A DNA stretch of 5,458 nt, taken from positions 1 through 5,458 of the forward strand of contig NZ_DQDX01000019.1 of the NCBI RefSeq assembly GCF_003525665.1, given 5' to 3'. This stretch comes from Flavobacterium sp. (GTDB lineage Bacteria; Bacteroidota; Bacteroidia; Flavobacteriales; Flavobacteriaceae). A program made the position numbers and the translations under genes. Below, piece after piece: positions 1 to 5,342 of this stretch. How positions within the stretch are numbered: position 1 is the stretch's first letter; each line of letters begins with the position of its first letter. The notes under the pieces were generated by a model that searched no databases, was not told the DNA's origin, and saw nothing but the letters and a program-made list of their open reading frames with translations.

Positions 1-6
1 GTTTAA

Positions 7-18
7 GAAAACGTTTTC
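7..18. promoter_or_regulatory. 12-bp palindrome, possible operator
   Basis: A perfect 12-bp palindrome, GAAAACGTTTTC, lies about 12 nt downstream (on the minus strand) of the leftward promoter-like box at 30-37. A palindrome centred on CG is the general form of LacI-family operators, and its position would be in the early transcribed region. However, a 12-bp palindrome is expected about once by chance in a window of this size, and the gene it would control lies outside the window. Weak call. Confidence 0.2.
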
Positions 19-29
19 GGAATATTCGG

Positions 30-37
30 CAAAGATA
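30..37 (-). promoter_or_regulatory. Leftward -7 promoter box (TATCTTTG)
   Basis: On the minus strand the sequence reads TATCTTTG, matching the Bacteroidota -7 consensus TAnnTTTG used by their primary sigma factor. No clear TTG -33 box is visible at 17-23 nt upstream. If real, it drives a leftward gene whose start codon lies beyond position 1, since no ATG-initiated minus-strand frame fits in the remaining 29 nt. Confidence 0.4.
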
Positions 38-211
38 CATTTTATTAAAAATATGCGCCTACTTTTTTTAAAATTCCCATAATTTTTATGTTTTTCTTAA
101 GATTTTTTATCGGTAATCAAAATTACTCTGTAGTTTTAAAACTATTTCTGCATTTTTTCGTAGATATAGAAGTATTTATTTATTTTATTTTATTAGTGAA
201 TGATGTTTTTA

Positions 212-219
212 TATATTTG
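212..219 (+). promoter_or_regulatory. -7 promoter box of the outer-membrane-type protein
   Basis: TATATTTG matches TAnnTTTG and lies 27 nt before the ATG at 247. There is no obvious TTG at the expected -33 position, so the match is partial. It helps choose the start codon: transcription from here would begin at about 225, which excludes the in-frame upstream ATG at 88. Confidence 0.45.
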
Positions 220-246
220 TCACGAATTGAATTAATTATATCCCAA

Positions 247-1035
247 ATGTCCAAGTACCTCAAAATGTTATCTTTGCTTTTCATTGGTTTTGTAAATCAA
301 TCAAATGCACAGTTCGGTTTTTCTCATGAAATTGGAGTCATAGCTGGACCTGTAGCCTTTCAATCCGATTATGGAGAAAGGTATGATTTTTCAACCAATT
401 CAGGCAATACTGGTTACGGAATTGGGTTAATTCACTACCTCAACTTTTCTTATAAAGCCGAGTGTAATTGCTACACACCAGAAACGTATTTTAACGATCA
501 CTTTAAACTTAGAAGTGAATTATCGTATAATAAAACACAGCTTCAGCATTTTGGAAAATGGGTTGATCCAGACAGAACGTCTTTAACCGCCGACCAATTA
601 CGTGCAATGAAAGGAAGTACAGCTGTTACAAATATTGGAATGCAATTGGAATTTTTTCCATACAGCATTAGAGACTTTACCGCAACTATTGGAAGTTGGG
701 CACCATTCATAAGTTTAGGTGGACAATTTAGTTTCTATAAACCTACATCTTATTCAGAACTTGGTCCTGGTTTAGGAGAATTATTAACAGTTACTCCAGA
801 AAAATACCGCAATGCTTTCGATAGAAAAGGTGGCAATACATGGTCTGTAGTATCAAGTGTTGGTACTCGATATAAATTAACTCCATTATCCGATTTAATG
901 ATTGACCTTAGATGGCAATATTATTTCTCTAATTGGGTTGATGGTTTAAATCCAGATCCAAATATTTATAAAGAAAACAGAGCCAATGATTGGAATGTTT
1001 GGCTAAACTTTGGATACATTTATTACTTACAATAG
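247..1035 (+). CDS. Secreted outer-membrane-type protein, flavobacterial family of unknown function
   Basis: This encodes a 262-residue protein of a family I recognise only as widespread in Flavobacteriaceae; from memory it corresponds to the entries named THC0290_0291 family, and no function is established. Residues 1-21 form a Sec signal peptide: K3 and K6, a hydrophobic core LSLLFIGFV, and a likely cleavage after SNA21. The mature part is rich in alternating aromatic and polar residues, has a CNC pair near 73-75, and ends in short beta-type segments (NVWLNFGYIYYLQ). This suggests a beta-barrel or outer-membrane-associated fold. The frame stays open back to 88, but the stretch 88-246 encodes an implausible hydrophobic leader and contains the -7 box at 212-219. 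ATG 247 gives a normal signal peptide, so I prefer it. ATG 265 is a less likely alternative. The gene is monocistronic and convergent with the next gene across a shared terminator. Confidence 0.85.
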   Translation: MSKYLKMLSLLFIGFVNQSNAQFGFSHEIGVIAGPVAFQSDYGERYDFSTNSGNTGYGIGLIHYLNFSYKAECNCYTPETYFNDHFKLRSELSYNKTQLQHFGKWVDPDRTSLTADQLRAMKGSTAVTNIGMQLEFFPYSIRDFTATIGSWAPFISLGGQFSFYKPTSYSELGPGLGELLTVTPEKYRNAFDRKGGNTWSVVSSVGTRYKLTPLSDLMIDLRWQYYFSNWVDGLNPDPNIYKENRANDWNVWLNFGYIYYLQ

Positions 1036-1052
1036 ATTTCAGAAAAAACATA

Positions 1053-1089
1053 AAAAAACCCGATTCAAAAATATTGAATCGGGTTTTTT
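1053..1089. terminator. Bidirectional intrinsic terminator
   Basis: A perfect 10-bp stem, CCCGATTCAA (1059-1068) with TTGAATCGGG (1074-1083), closes a 5-nt loop. It is flanked by six A on the left and six T on the right, so the stem can extend to 16 bp and a U tract follows in both directions. It lies 18 nt after the stop of the rightward gene and 14 nt past the stop of the leftward gene, as expected for a terminator shared by convergent genes. Confidence 0.93.
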
Positions 1090-1102
1090 AGTATGTTTAT
1101 TT

Positions 1103-2245
1103 TTATTTAAAGGCTTGTTCTAAATCGGCAAGTAAATCTTCAATATCTTCAACACCTGTACTTAATCGTACTAAATCATCGGTAATTCCCACTTCAAGAC
1201 GTTTGTCTTCAGGAATTGATGCGTGTGTCATTAATGCTGGATGATTGGCCAAACTTTCAACACCACCAAGCGATTCTGCCAAAGTGAAAACTTTTACTTT
1301 TTCTAAAAATGAAATAGCATCTTCTTTTTTACCCGATTTGAATGTAAATGAAACCATTCCGCCAAAGTCACTCATTTGTTTTTTAGCAATATCATGAAAC
1401 GGATGACTTGGTAATCCTGGATAATAAACAGTAGCAACTTTAGGATGATTGCTTAAAAATTGAGCTACTTTCATTCCGTTTTCACAATGTCTTTGCACAC
1501 GCAAATGCAACGTTTTGATTCCACGTAAAACCAAATAACTGTCCATTGGACCAAGTGTTCCTCCAGTTGCAAATTGTTTGAAATGCAATTCGTCACCTAA
1601 TGCTTTGTCCTTAATAATCAATGCTCCAGCAATAACGTCTGAATGTCCACCAAGATATTTTGTTGCTGAGTGCATCACAATATCAGCACCTAAATCTAAT
1701 GGTTTTTGCAAATAAGGAGTTGCGAAAGTATTATCTACTGCGAAAAGCAAGTTGTGTTTTTTGGTAATTTTAGCAATTTCAGCAATATCTGCTAATTTCA
1801 TTAACGGATTTGTTGGCGTTTCTACCCAAACCAATTTGGTATTTTCATTGATTAACGATTGGAATTTTTCCAAATCATTCATGTCAACAAAATGAAATTT
1901 GATTCCTGAATCTTTGTATAATCTTGTAAATAATCTATAAGTTCCGCCGTATAAATCGTCCATTGCAATGATTTCATCACCAGCTTTGAACATTCTAAGT
2001 AAACAATCGGTTGCGGCTAAGCCCGATGCAAATGCCAATCCGCGTGCGCCATTTTCTATAGAAGCCAAAGCGTCTTCTAGAGCTTGACGCGTTGGGTTTG
2101 CAGCACGACTGTATTCATAATCGCCAACTGGTTTTCCTGGACTAGTTTGAACATAAGTAGAAGTTTGAAAAACTGGAGTCATTACTGCACCAGTAACTTT
2201 TTCGTGGTGTTGTCCACCGTGTATAACTTTGGTATTAAATTTCAT
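1103..2245 (-). CDS. metB: Cystathionine gamma-synthase / trans-sulfuration family PLP enzyme
   Basis: This 380-residue cytosolic enzyme belongs to the Cys/Met-metabolism PLP family (fold type I), with the family's usual length. Visible landmarks in order: YSRAANPTR at 45-53, whose Tyr and Arg typically contact the PLP phosphate of the partner subunit; SGLAA at 74-78; DDLYGGTYR at 96-104, with the ring-stacking Tyr99; ETPTNP at 142-147; DNTFATP at 171-177; SATKYLGGHSD at 193-203, with the PLP-binding Lys196; SLGGVESL at 325-332; and R360 in VRLSTGVED, which binds the substrate carboxylate. Cystathionine gamma-synthase joins an activated homoserine with cysteine on the way to methionine. Sequence alone does not separate this from cystathionine gamma-lyase or a homoserine sulfhydrylase relative, so the symbol is the best guess. 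ATG 2245 sits 18 nt after a good -7 box. It is transcribed alone. The thioesterase gene upstream is on the same strand, but 254 nt and a separate promoter intervene. No SAM-riboswitch-like structure is apparent in its short leader. Confidence 0.92.
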   Translation of the reverse strand: MKFNTKVIHGGQHHEKVTGAVMTPVFQTSTYVQTSPGKPVGDYEYSRAANPTRQALEDALASIENGARGLAFASGLAATDCLLRMFKAGDEIIAMDDLYGGTYRLFTRLYKDSGIKFHFVDMNDLEKFQSLINENTKLVWVETPTNPLMKLADIAEIAKITKKHNLLFAVDNTFATPYLQKPLDLGADIVMHSATKYLGGHSDVIAGALIIKDKALGDELHFKQFATGGTLGPMDSYLVLRGIKTLHLRVQRHCENGMKVAQFLSNHPKVATVYYPGLPSHPFHDIAKKQMSDFGGMVSFTFKSGKKEDAISFLEKVKVFTLAESLGGVESLANHPALMTHASIPEDKRLEVGITDDLVRLSTGVEDIEDLLADLEQAFK

Positions 2246-2263
2246 TTGTACTAATATTTTTTA

Positions 2264-2291
2264 CAAAGATATAAAGATTGTTTTTAGCCAA
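2264..2291 (-). promoter_or_regulatory. Promoter of the trans-sulfuration enzyme gene
   Basis: On the minus strand a TTG (2289-2291) is followed after 17 nt by TATCTTTG (2264-2271), matching the Flavobacterium arrangement TTG-N17 to 23-TAnnTTTG. The -7 box ends 18 nt before the ATG, implying a very short leader. This also shows that the gene need not depend on read-through from the thioesterase gene. Confidence 0.75.
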
Positions 2292-2343
2292 GAAGATGGC
2301 AAGTCACAAAGTTGTTTTAAAATTGATAAGTCTAAATTTAACG

Positions 2344-2500
2344 AGAATACCTAGCCCAGATAGTAATGGAAAGCTTGGTGATGGAAAATTACAATTTTTC
2401 TTGACCAAAAATTGCGACCAACGGAAGCACATTTTTGGGCTTAGAAAAATGTGATTTTCCATCACCAACTTGCAATGAATAGCTGGAAATAGCTTCTAAT
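2344..2500. repeat. Nested hairpin intergenic element, possibly a flavobacterial repeat or Flavo-1-like RNA
   Basis: This fills most of the gap between the thioesterase stop and the metB promoter. An outer pairing of CCAG (2356-2359) with CTGG (2483-2486) is helped by AGAA (2344-2347) with TTCT (2494-2497). Inside is a long stem in which 2375-2400 pairs with 2444-2468 with one mismatch and one bulged base. Within its loop a second stem pairs 2405-2415 (CCAAAAATTGC) with 2427-2438 (GCACATTTTTGG) with one bulge. The flanks, TAGCCCAGATAG on the left and GAATAGCTGGAAATAGC on the right, resemble the AGCCCCGATAG...GATAGCGGG ends I recall from a repeat common in Flavobacterium intergenic regions, and possibly the Flavo-1 RNA motif. 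The pairing is seen; the family name is from memory and unverified. No U tract follows on either strand, so it is not a classical terminator. Confidence 0.55.
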
Positions 2501-2937
2501 TACAATTGCGTGAAATCGTCTGATTTTGGCATCATATTCATAACATCAATGGCAATTTGTGGTGTTGGATTTGCGATTTTTCTTAGTTTAGTGTCCATCC
2601 AAGCGCCATCTACAGTGATTGTTGCTAGAAGTTCGTCTTTGTCGTTTTTAAATTCGTGAATTAATGTCCATCGAGAAGCATCTTCTTTTACTTTTCCGAC
2701 TTTGGTAGAAATAAAAACCTGTTGATTCATTCTCATTTCTTTTCTAAAAACACATTCCTCGCGAAACAAAATCGGACCAAAATGTTGTTCTTGCATAACT
2801 CTAACGGTCATTCCTAACTGTTCTAGAATTTCAACACGATGTTGCGCTCCAAAATCGTAATAAGCCGAATGTCGAACGTGAAAATTTGGATCTAAATCGG
2901 CCCAACGAATATGTATTTCTTTAGTAAAAGTGCTCAT
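2500..2937 (-). CDS. Acyl-CoA thioesterase, 4HBT / hot-dog fold family
   Basis: This 145-residue cytosolic protein has the single hot-dog domain length of the 4-hydroxybenzoyl-CoA thioesterase/YbgC-type family, which hydrolyses acyl-CoA thioesters. The N-terminal signature RWADLDPNFHVRHSAYYDF (11-29) aligns with the family's D-x-D-x-x-G-H-V-N-N-x-x-Y motif, making Asp16 the likely catalytic acid. It is followed by the long hot-dog helix (about 23-42) and beta strands carrying FRKEMRMNQQVFISTKV (64-80), ASRWTLIHEF (87-96) and LLATITVDGAWMD (103-115). One difference is that HVRHS replaces the more usual HVNNA. The substrate cannot be deduced, and no fatty-acid or aromatic pathway genes are adjacent. 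ATG 2937 lies 17 nt after a -7 box. The stop codon abuts the large hairpin element. The gene is divergent from the ArsC-like operon. Confidence 0.88.
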   Translation of the reverse strand: MSTFTKEIHIRWADLDPNFHVRHSAYYDFGAQHRVEILEQLGMTVRVMQEQHFGPILFREECVFRKEMRMNQQVFISTKVGKVKEDASRWTLIHEFKNDKDELLATITVDGAWMDTKLRKIANPTPQIAIDVMNMMPKSDDFTQL

Positions 2938-2954
2938 TTATTATAATTTTTTTA

Positions 2955-2962
2955 CAAAAATA
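2955..2962 (-). promoter_or_regulatory. -7 promoter box of the thioesterase gene
   Basis: On the minus strand the sequence reads TATTTTTG, matching TAnnTTTG and ending 17 nt before the start codon at 2937. A TTG -33 box is not evident at the usual distance, so this is a partial match supported mainly by position. Confidence 0.5.
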
Positions 2963-2981
2963 GCGAGTTTTTTGCTTTTTA

Positions 2982-3050
2982 AACCATTAAGAAAGTTAAG
3001 TTCAATGAGAAAATATGTTAAACTTAATTTTCTTAAATATCTTAATGGTT
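2982..3050. repeat. AT-rich inverted repeat between divergent promoters
   Basis: The arms AACCATTAAG (2982-2991) and CTTAATGGTT (3041-3050) are perfectly complementary, and the pairing continues inward to 3000/3032 with 17 of 19 positions matched. An alternative register pairs TTAAGAAAGTTAAGTT (2987-3002) with 3021-3036 with 15 of 16 matches, the exception being a possible G-T wobble. The two competing registers arise because the right arm repeats a TTAA-type core. It lies between the -7 boxes of the divergent thioesterase and ArsC-like genes, so it is not a terminator of either. From memory, CTTAATGGTT-type palindromes recur in flavobacterial intergenic DNA. This is unverified. Confidence 0.6.
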
Positions 3051-3056
3051 AAAATC

Positions 3057-3085
3057 TTTGAAATGAATTGAAAATCTTACTTTTG
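3057..3085 (+). promoter_or_regulatory. Promoter of the arsC-like/eamA operon
   Basis: TTTG (3057-3060), a 17-nt spacer and TACTTTTG (3078-3085) form a near-ideal Bacteroidota promoter. It begins 6 nt after the inverted repeat at 2982-3050. Because the promoter spans the in-frame ATG at 3068, translation must start downstream at 3101. Confidence 0.8.
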
Positions 3086-3100
3086 CAAAAAGAAAAAGTT

Positions 3101-3460
3101 ATGACCGATACGATATACTATTTAGCGAGTTGCGACACGTGTAGAAAAATTATAAAATCGTTGCCAAAAAGTGCAAATTTAAAATACCACGATATAAAAC
3201 AAGATCCAATTACGGTGGAAGAATTAGAATACATGCATTCACTTTCTGGAAGTTACGAAGCCTTGTTTAGTAAAAAAGCACAGTTGTACAAATCGATGGA
3301 TTTGAAAAATAAAAACTTAACAGAAGACGATTATCGCAAGTATATTTTAGAGCATTATACCTTTATTAGTCGACCAGTTTTTATAATTCAAGACAAAATT
3401 TACATCGGAAACACGCAACAAAACATGTTACAAGTAATGAAAGCATTAGAAAATGTCTAA
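3101..3460 (+). CDS. ArsC/Spx-like thioredoxin-fold protein (arsenate reductase family)
   Basis: This encodes a 119-residue small cytosolic protein of the ArsC/Spx/YffB family. The start of strand 1 and the active-site loop read YYLASCDTCRKII (6-18), giving a C11-x-x-C14 motif followed by Arg15. The later RPVFI (91-95) supplies the conserved Arg and cis-Pro of the fold, followed by IYIGNTQQNM. Length and motif order fit the family. The CxxC is of the Spx/YffB type rather than the single N-terminal Cys of classical glutaredoxin-linked ArsC. No arsenite pump or ArsR gene is nearby, so a role in arsenic detoxification is not supported; a thiol-redox or regulatory role is equally possible. I chose ATG 3101 because the promoter overlaps the upstream in-frame ATG at 3068, and the product then begins directly with strand 1. 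It is the first gene of an operon, overlapping the transporter gene by 8 nt. Confidence 0.85.
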   Translation: MTDTIYYLASCDTCRKIIKSLPKSANLKYHDIKQDPITVEELEYMHSLSGSYEALFSKKAQLYKSMDLKNKNLTEDDYRKYILEHYTFISRPVFIIQDKIYIGNTQQNMLQVMKALENV

Positions 3461-4346
3461 AAGAACTTGGGCTTTAATCGCCGCGACATTCGTTTCCATC
3501 ATTTACGGATTGACTTTTACTGTTGCCAAAGACGTAATGCCAAAGTACATTGAACCATTTGGTTTTATAGTAATTCGGGTTTTTGGTGCAATGATTTTAT
3601 TTTGGTTGGTATCCTTTTTTGGTCCGAAAGAGAAAATTGCTTTAGGAGATTTTCCTAGAATTATTGCTGCAGCTTTTTTTGGCGTTGCCTTAAATATGCT
3701 AACATTTTTTAAAGGATTGAGTTACACTTCTCCAATTATGGGTGCCGTTTTAATGGTAACAACACCAATGATTGTGCTCGTTCTTTCGGCAATAATCATG
3801 AAAGAACGCATGCTAAAACGCAAGGTTTTCGGATTAGTTTTAGGTCTTATTGGAACCGGAACTCTAATTCTTTACGGAAAATCGATGATAAATGCGCCAA
3901 ATGCTACTTTAGGAAATTTACTGGTTTTTATAAACGCGGTTTCGTATGGTTTTTATCTAATTGTGGTAAAAAAACTGATGGATAAATACAACGCATTCAC
4001 CTTTGTAAAATGGATTTACACCTTCGGATTTATAATGGTTTTACCTTTTGGATGGAACGAATTTCAAGCGATAAACTGGGCTATAGTTCCAAACGATATT
4101 TATTGGAAAATTGGCTTTGTTGTAGTGTTTTCAACATTTTTAACGTATTTGCTGAATTTAATTTCCATGCGTGAATTGAAACCAACAATCGTGGCAGTTT
4201 TCATTTATTTACAACCATTATTTGCCACAATTTTCGCCATCAGTTTGGGCAAAGACGAACTTACTTGGATCAAAATAACATCGGCGGTTTTAATATTTGT
4301 CGGAGTTTATTTGGTTACACAAAAAAAGAGTTCTCAGTCACAGTAA
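3453..4346 (+). CDS. EamA/DMT-superfamily inner-membrane transporter
   Basis: This 297-residue integral membrane protein has the two-repeat EamA (DUF6) architecture, with about five transmembrane helices in each half: roughly 7-25, 36-56, 70-88, 95-115, 124-142, then 152-172, 184-199, 218-238, 244-264 and 272-290. Landmarks are WALIAATFVSIIYGLTFTVAK at the start, TTPMIVLVLSAIIMKERM (103-120) with the family's Glu after helix 4, and YLQPLFATIFAISLGKDEL (252-270) in the second half. Members are usually metabolite or amino-acid exporters; the substrate cannot be read from sequence. The ATG lies inside the end of the ArsC-like gene (8-nt overlap), implying co-transcription and probable translational coupling. 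The last four residues, SQSQ, and the stop codon are encoded by the first copy of the CAGTCACAGTA repeat, so the natural tail may have been altered by repeat insertion. Confidence 0.92.
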   Translation: MSKRTWALIAATFVSIIYGLTFTVAKDVMPKYIEPFGFIVIRVFGAMILFWLVSFFGPKEKIALGDFPRIIAAAFFGVALNMLTFFKGLSYTSPIMGAVLMVTTPMIVLVLSAIIMKERMLKRKVFGLVLGLIGTGTLILYGKSMINAPNATLGNLLVFINAVSYGFYLIVVKKLMDKYNAFTFVKWIYTFGFIMVLPFGWNEFQAINWAIVPNDIYWKIGFVVVFSTFLTYLLNLISMRELKPTIVAVFIYLQPLFATIFAISLGKDELTWIKITSAVLIFVGVYLVTQKKSSQSQ

Positions 4347-4391
4347 GCAGTCACAGTATAAAACTGAAAACTGCGACTTTGACTGAAAACT
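4335..4391. repeat. CAGTCACAGT / ACTGAAAACT intergenic repeat cluster
   Basis: CAGTCACAGTA occurs twice (4335-4345 and 4348-4358), and ACTGAAAACT occurs twice (4363-4372 and 4382-4391). The parts also pair: AGTCACAGT (4349-4357) with ACTGCGACT (4370-4378) at 8 of 9 positions, and CAGTCA (4335-4340) with TGACTG (4380-4385) perfectly. This gives a stem structure just after the transporter gene. The first copy carries the transporter's stop codon, and TTTG within the cluster serves as the -33 box for yicC. No long U tract follows, so terminator activity is doubtful. Confidence 0.65.
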
Positions 4392-4405
4392 TTTAATTAT
4401 ATTTG
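4378..4405 (+). promoter_or_regulatory. Promoter of yicC
   Basis: TTTG (4378-4381), a 16-nt spacer and TATATTTG (4398-4405) fit the Bacteroidota promoter with a spacer one base short of the usual range. The -7 box ends 19 nt before the ATG at 4425. It suggests that yicC can be transcribed independently of the transporter operon 78 nt upstream. Confidence 0.6.
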
Positions 4406-4424
4406 AAGTCTATAAAATAAAAGA

Positions 4425-5285
4425 ATGATACAATCAATGACTGGTTTTGGGAAAGCATCTTTGCAATTACCAACCAAAAAAATTACCGTAGAAATAAAAT
4501 CGCTGAACTCAAAAGGTTTAGATTTAAATACAAGAATGCCTTCTGTTTTTAGAGAAATGGAATTGGGTTTACGCAACCAGCTTTCGCAAAAATTAGAACG
4601 AGGAAAAATTGATTTTTCGTTGTATGTGGAAATTACAGGCGAAGAAACATCGTCTAAAATCAATGTGCCAATTATAAAAGGTTACATCAACCAAATGAAA
4701 GCAGTTTTGCCAAATGCTGATGAAACCGAATTGATGAAAATGGCAGTAAGAATGCCTGATGCCTTAAAAACAGAACGTGACGAAATTGACGAAAACGATT
4801 GGAAAGAAATTCAAACGGTAATCGATCAATCGCTAGAAAACATGATGCAATTTCGAAGAGATGAAGGTGTTGCATTAGAAAAAGAATTTTTACATCGAAT
4901 TGCAAATATCATGACGCTAATGAACAATGCAGTTGCGTATGATGCAGAACGAATTGAAACGGTAAAAACTAGATTAAAAACAGCACTTGACGAACTTCAA
5001 GCAAATGTAGATCAAAATCGTTTTGAGCAAGAATTGATATTTTATCTAGAAAAATACGATATTACAGAAGAGAAAGTTCGTTTAGAAAATCACCTGAATT
5101 ATTTCATAGAAACTCTTGCTGGAACAGAAGCCAACGGAAGAAAATTGGGTTTTATTACTCAAGAAATGGGAAGAGAAATCAACACCATGGGATCAAAATC
5201 TAACCATTCTGAAATGCAGAAATTGGTGGTGATGATGAAGGATGAATTGGAGAAGATTAAGGAGCAAGTTTTAAACGTTTTGTAA
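4425..5285 (+). CDS. yicC: YicC family endoribonuclease
   Basis: This 286-residue protein matches the family's typical length (E. coli YicC is about 287). The YicC-like N-terminal domain opens with the diagnostic MIQSMTGFGK, followed by VEIKSLNSKGLDLNTRMPS (22-40) and LERGKIDFSLYVE (57-69). A helical middle part (about 125-215) contains RRDEGVALEKEF (144-155). The DUF1732-type C-terminus has DITEEKVRLENHLNYF (212-227), then GRKLGFITQEMGREINTMGSKS (238-259) and a helical end. In E. coli the family has been shown to act as a cytosolic endoribonuclease that affects small RNA turnover; activity here is inferred from homology. The start is fixed by the conserved MIxSMT opening. In many flavobacteria I would expect guanylate kinase (gmk) next; here the window ends before any such gene, and the sequence beyond about 5340 is doubtful. 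Confidence 0.95.
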   Translation: MIQSMTGFGKASLQLPTKKITVEIKSLNSKGLDLNTRMPSVFREMELGLRNQLSQKLERGKIDFSLYVEITGEETSSKINVPIIKGYINQMKAVLPNADETELMKMAVRMPDALKTERDEIDENDWKEIQTVIDQSLENMMQFRRDEGVALEKEFLHRIANIMTLMNNAVAYDAERIETVKTRLKTALDELQANVDQNRFEQELIFYLEKYDITEEKVRLENHLNYFIETLAGTEANGRKLGFITQEMGREINTMGSKSNHSEMQKLVVMMKDELEKIKEQVLNVL

Positions 5286-5292
5286 TTTATTT

Positions 5293-5340
5293 GTCATTCT
5301 GAACTTGATTCAGAATCTAAAAAACTAAGACTCTGAAACA
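5293..5340. repeat. Apparently truncated interspersed repeat (GTCATTCTGAA type)
   Basis: ATTCTGAA (5296-5303) and TTCAGAAT (5309-5316) form a perfect 8-bp stem with a 5-nt loop. AGACTCTGAAACA (5328-5340) is close to the reverse complement of 5305-5317, matching at 11 of 13 positions. This is the layout of a larger dyad whose right half breaks off after 5340 instead of continuing to the expected AGTTCAGA-type end. From memory, TGTCATTCTGAACTTG...TTCAGAATCT is a frequent intergenic repeat in Bacteroidota. That recall is unverified here. Confidence 0.6.
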
Positions 5341-5342
5341 TT

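Noticed and set aside
88..246. N-terminal extension of the first gene from an ATG at 88
   Set aside because: The stretch is in frame but encodes an implausible Phe/Ile-rich leader ahead of a complete signal peptide, and a TAnnTTTG box at 212-219 lies inside it. ATG 247 explains the data better.
2246..2263. SAM or other riboswitch upstream of the methionine-pathway enzyme
   Set aside because: The predicted leader between the -7 box and the ATG is only about 18 nt, far too short for a riboswitch.
2286..2313. Dispersed repeat resembling AAGACGGCAAAGTCGCAAAG-type flavobacterial sequence
   Set aside because: The resemblance is weak and rests on memory. There is no clear internal structure beyond a 4-bp GCCA/TGGC pairing, and the stretch overlaps the metB -33 box.
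2375..2468. Intrinsic terminator for the thioesterase gene
   Set aside because: The stem is long, but no U tract follows it in the minus-strand direction, and it is nested within a larger framed structure.
3068..3100. Longer start for the ArsC-like gene at 3068
   Set aside because: The ATG lies within the spacer of a near-ideal promoter (3057-3085), so it would be upstream of the transcription start, and the extra 11 residues are not part of the family fold.
4397..4663. Minus-strand 88-codon open frame
   Set aside because: It lies opposite the start of yicC and its promoter, has no recognisable domain, and is a shadow of the real gene.
4687..4905. Minus-strand 72-codon open frame
   Set aside because: It is fully inside yicC on the opposite strand, and its Leu/Phe-rich composition is what antisense reading of a Glu/Lys-rich gene produces.
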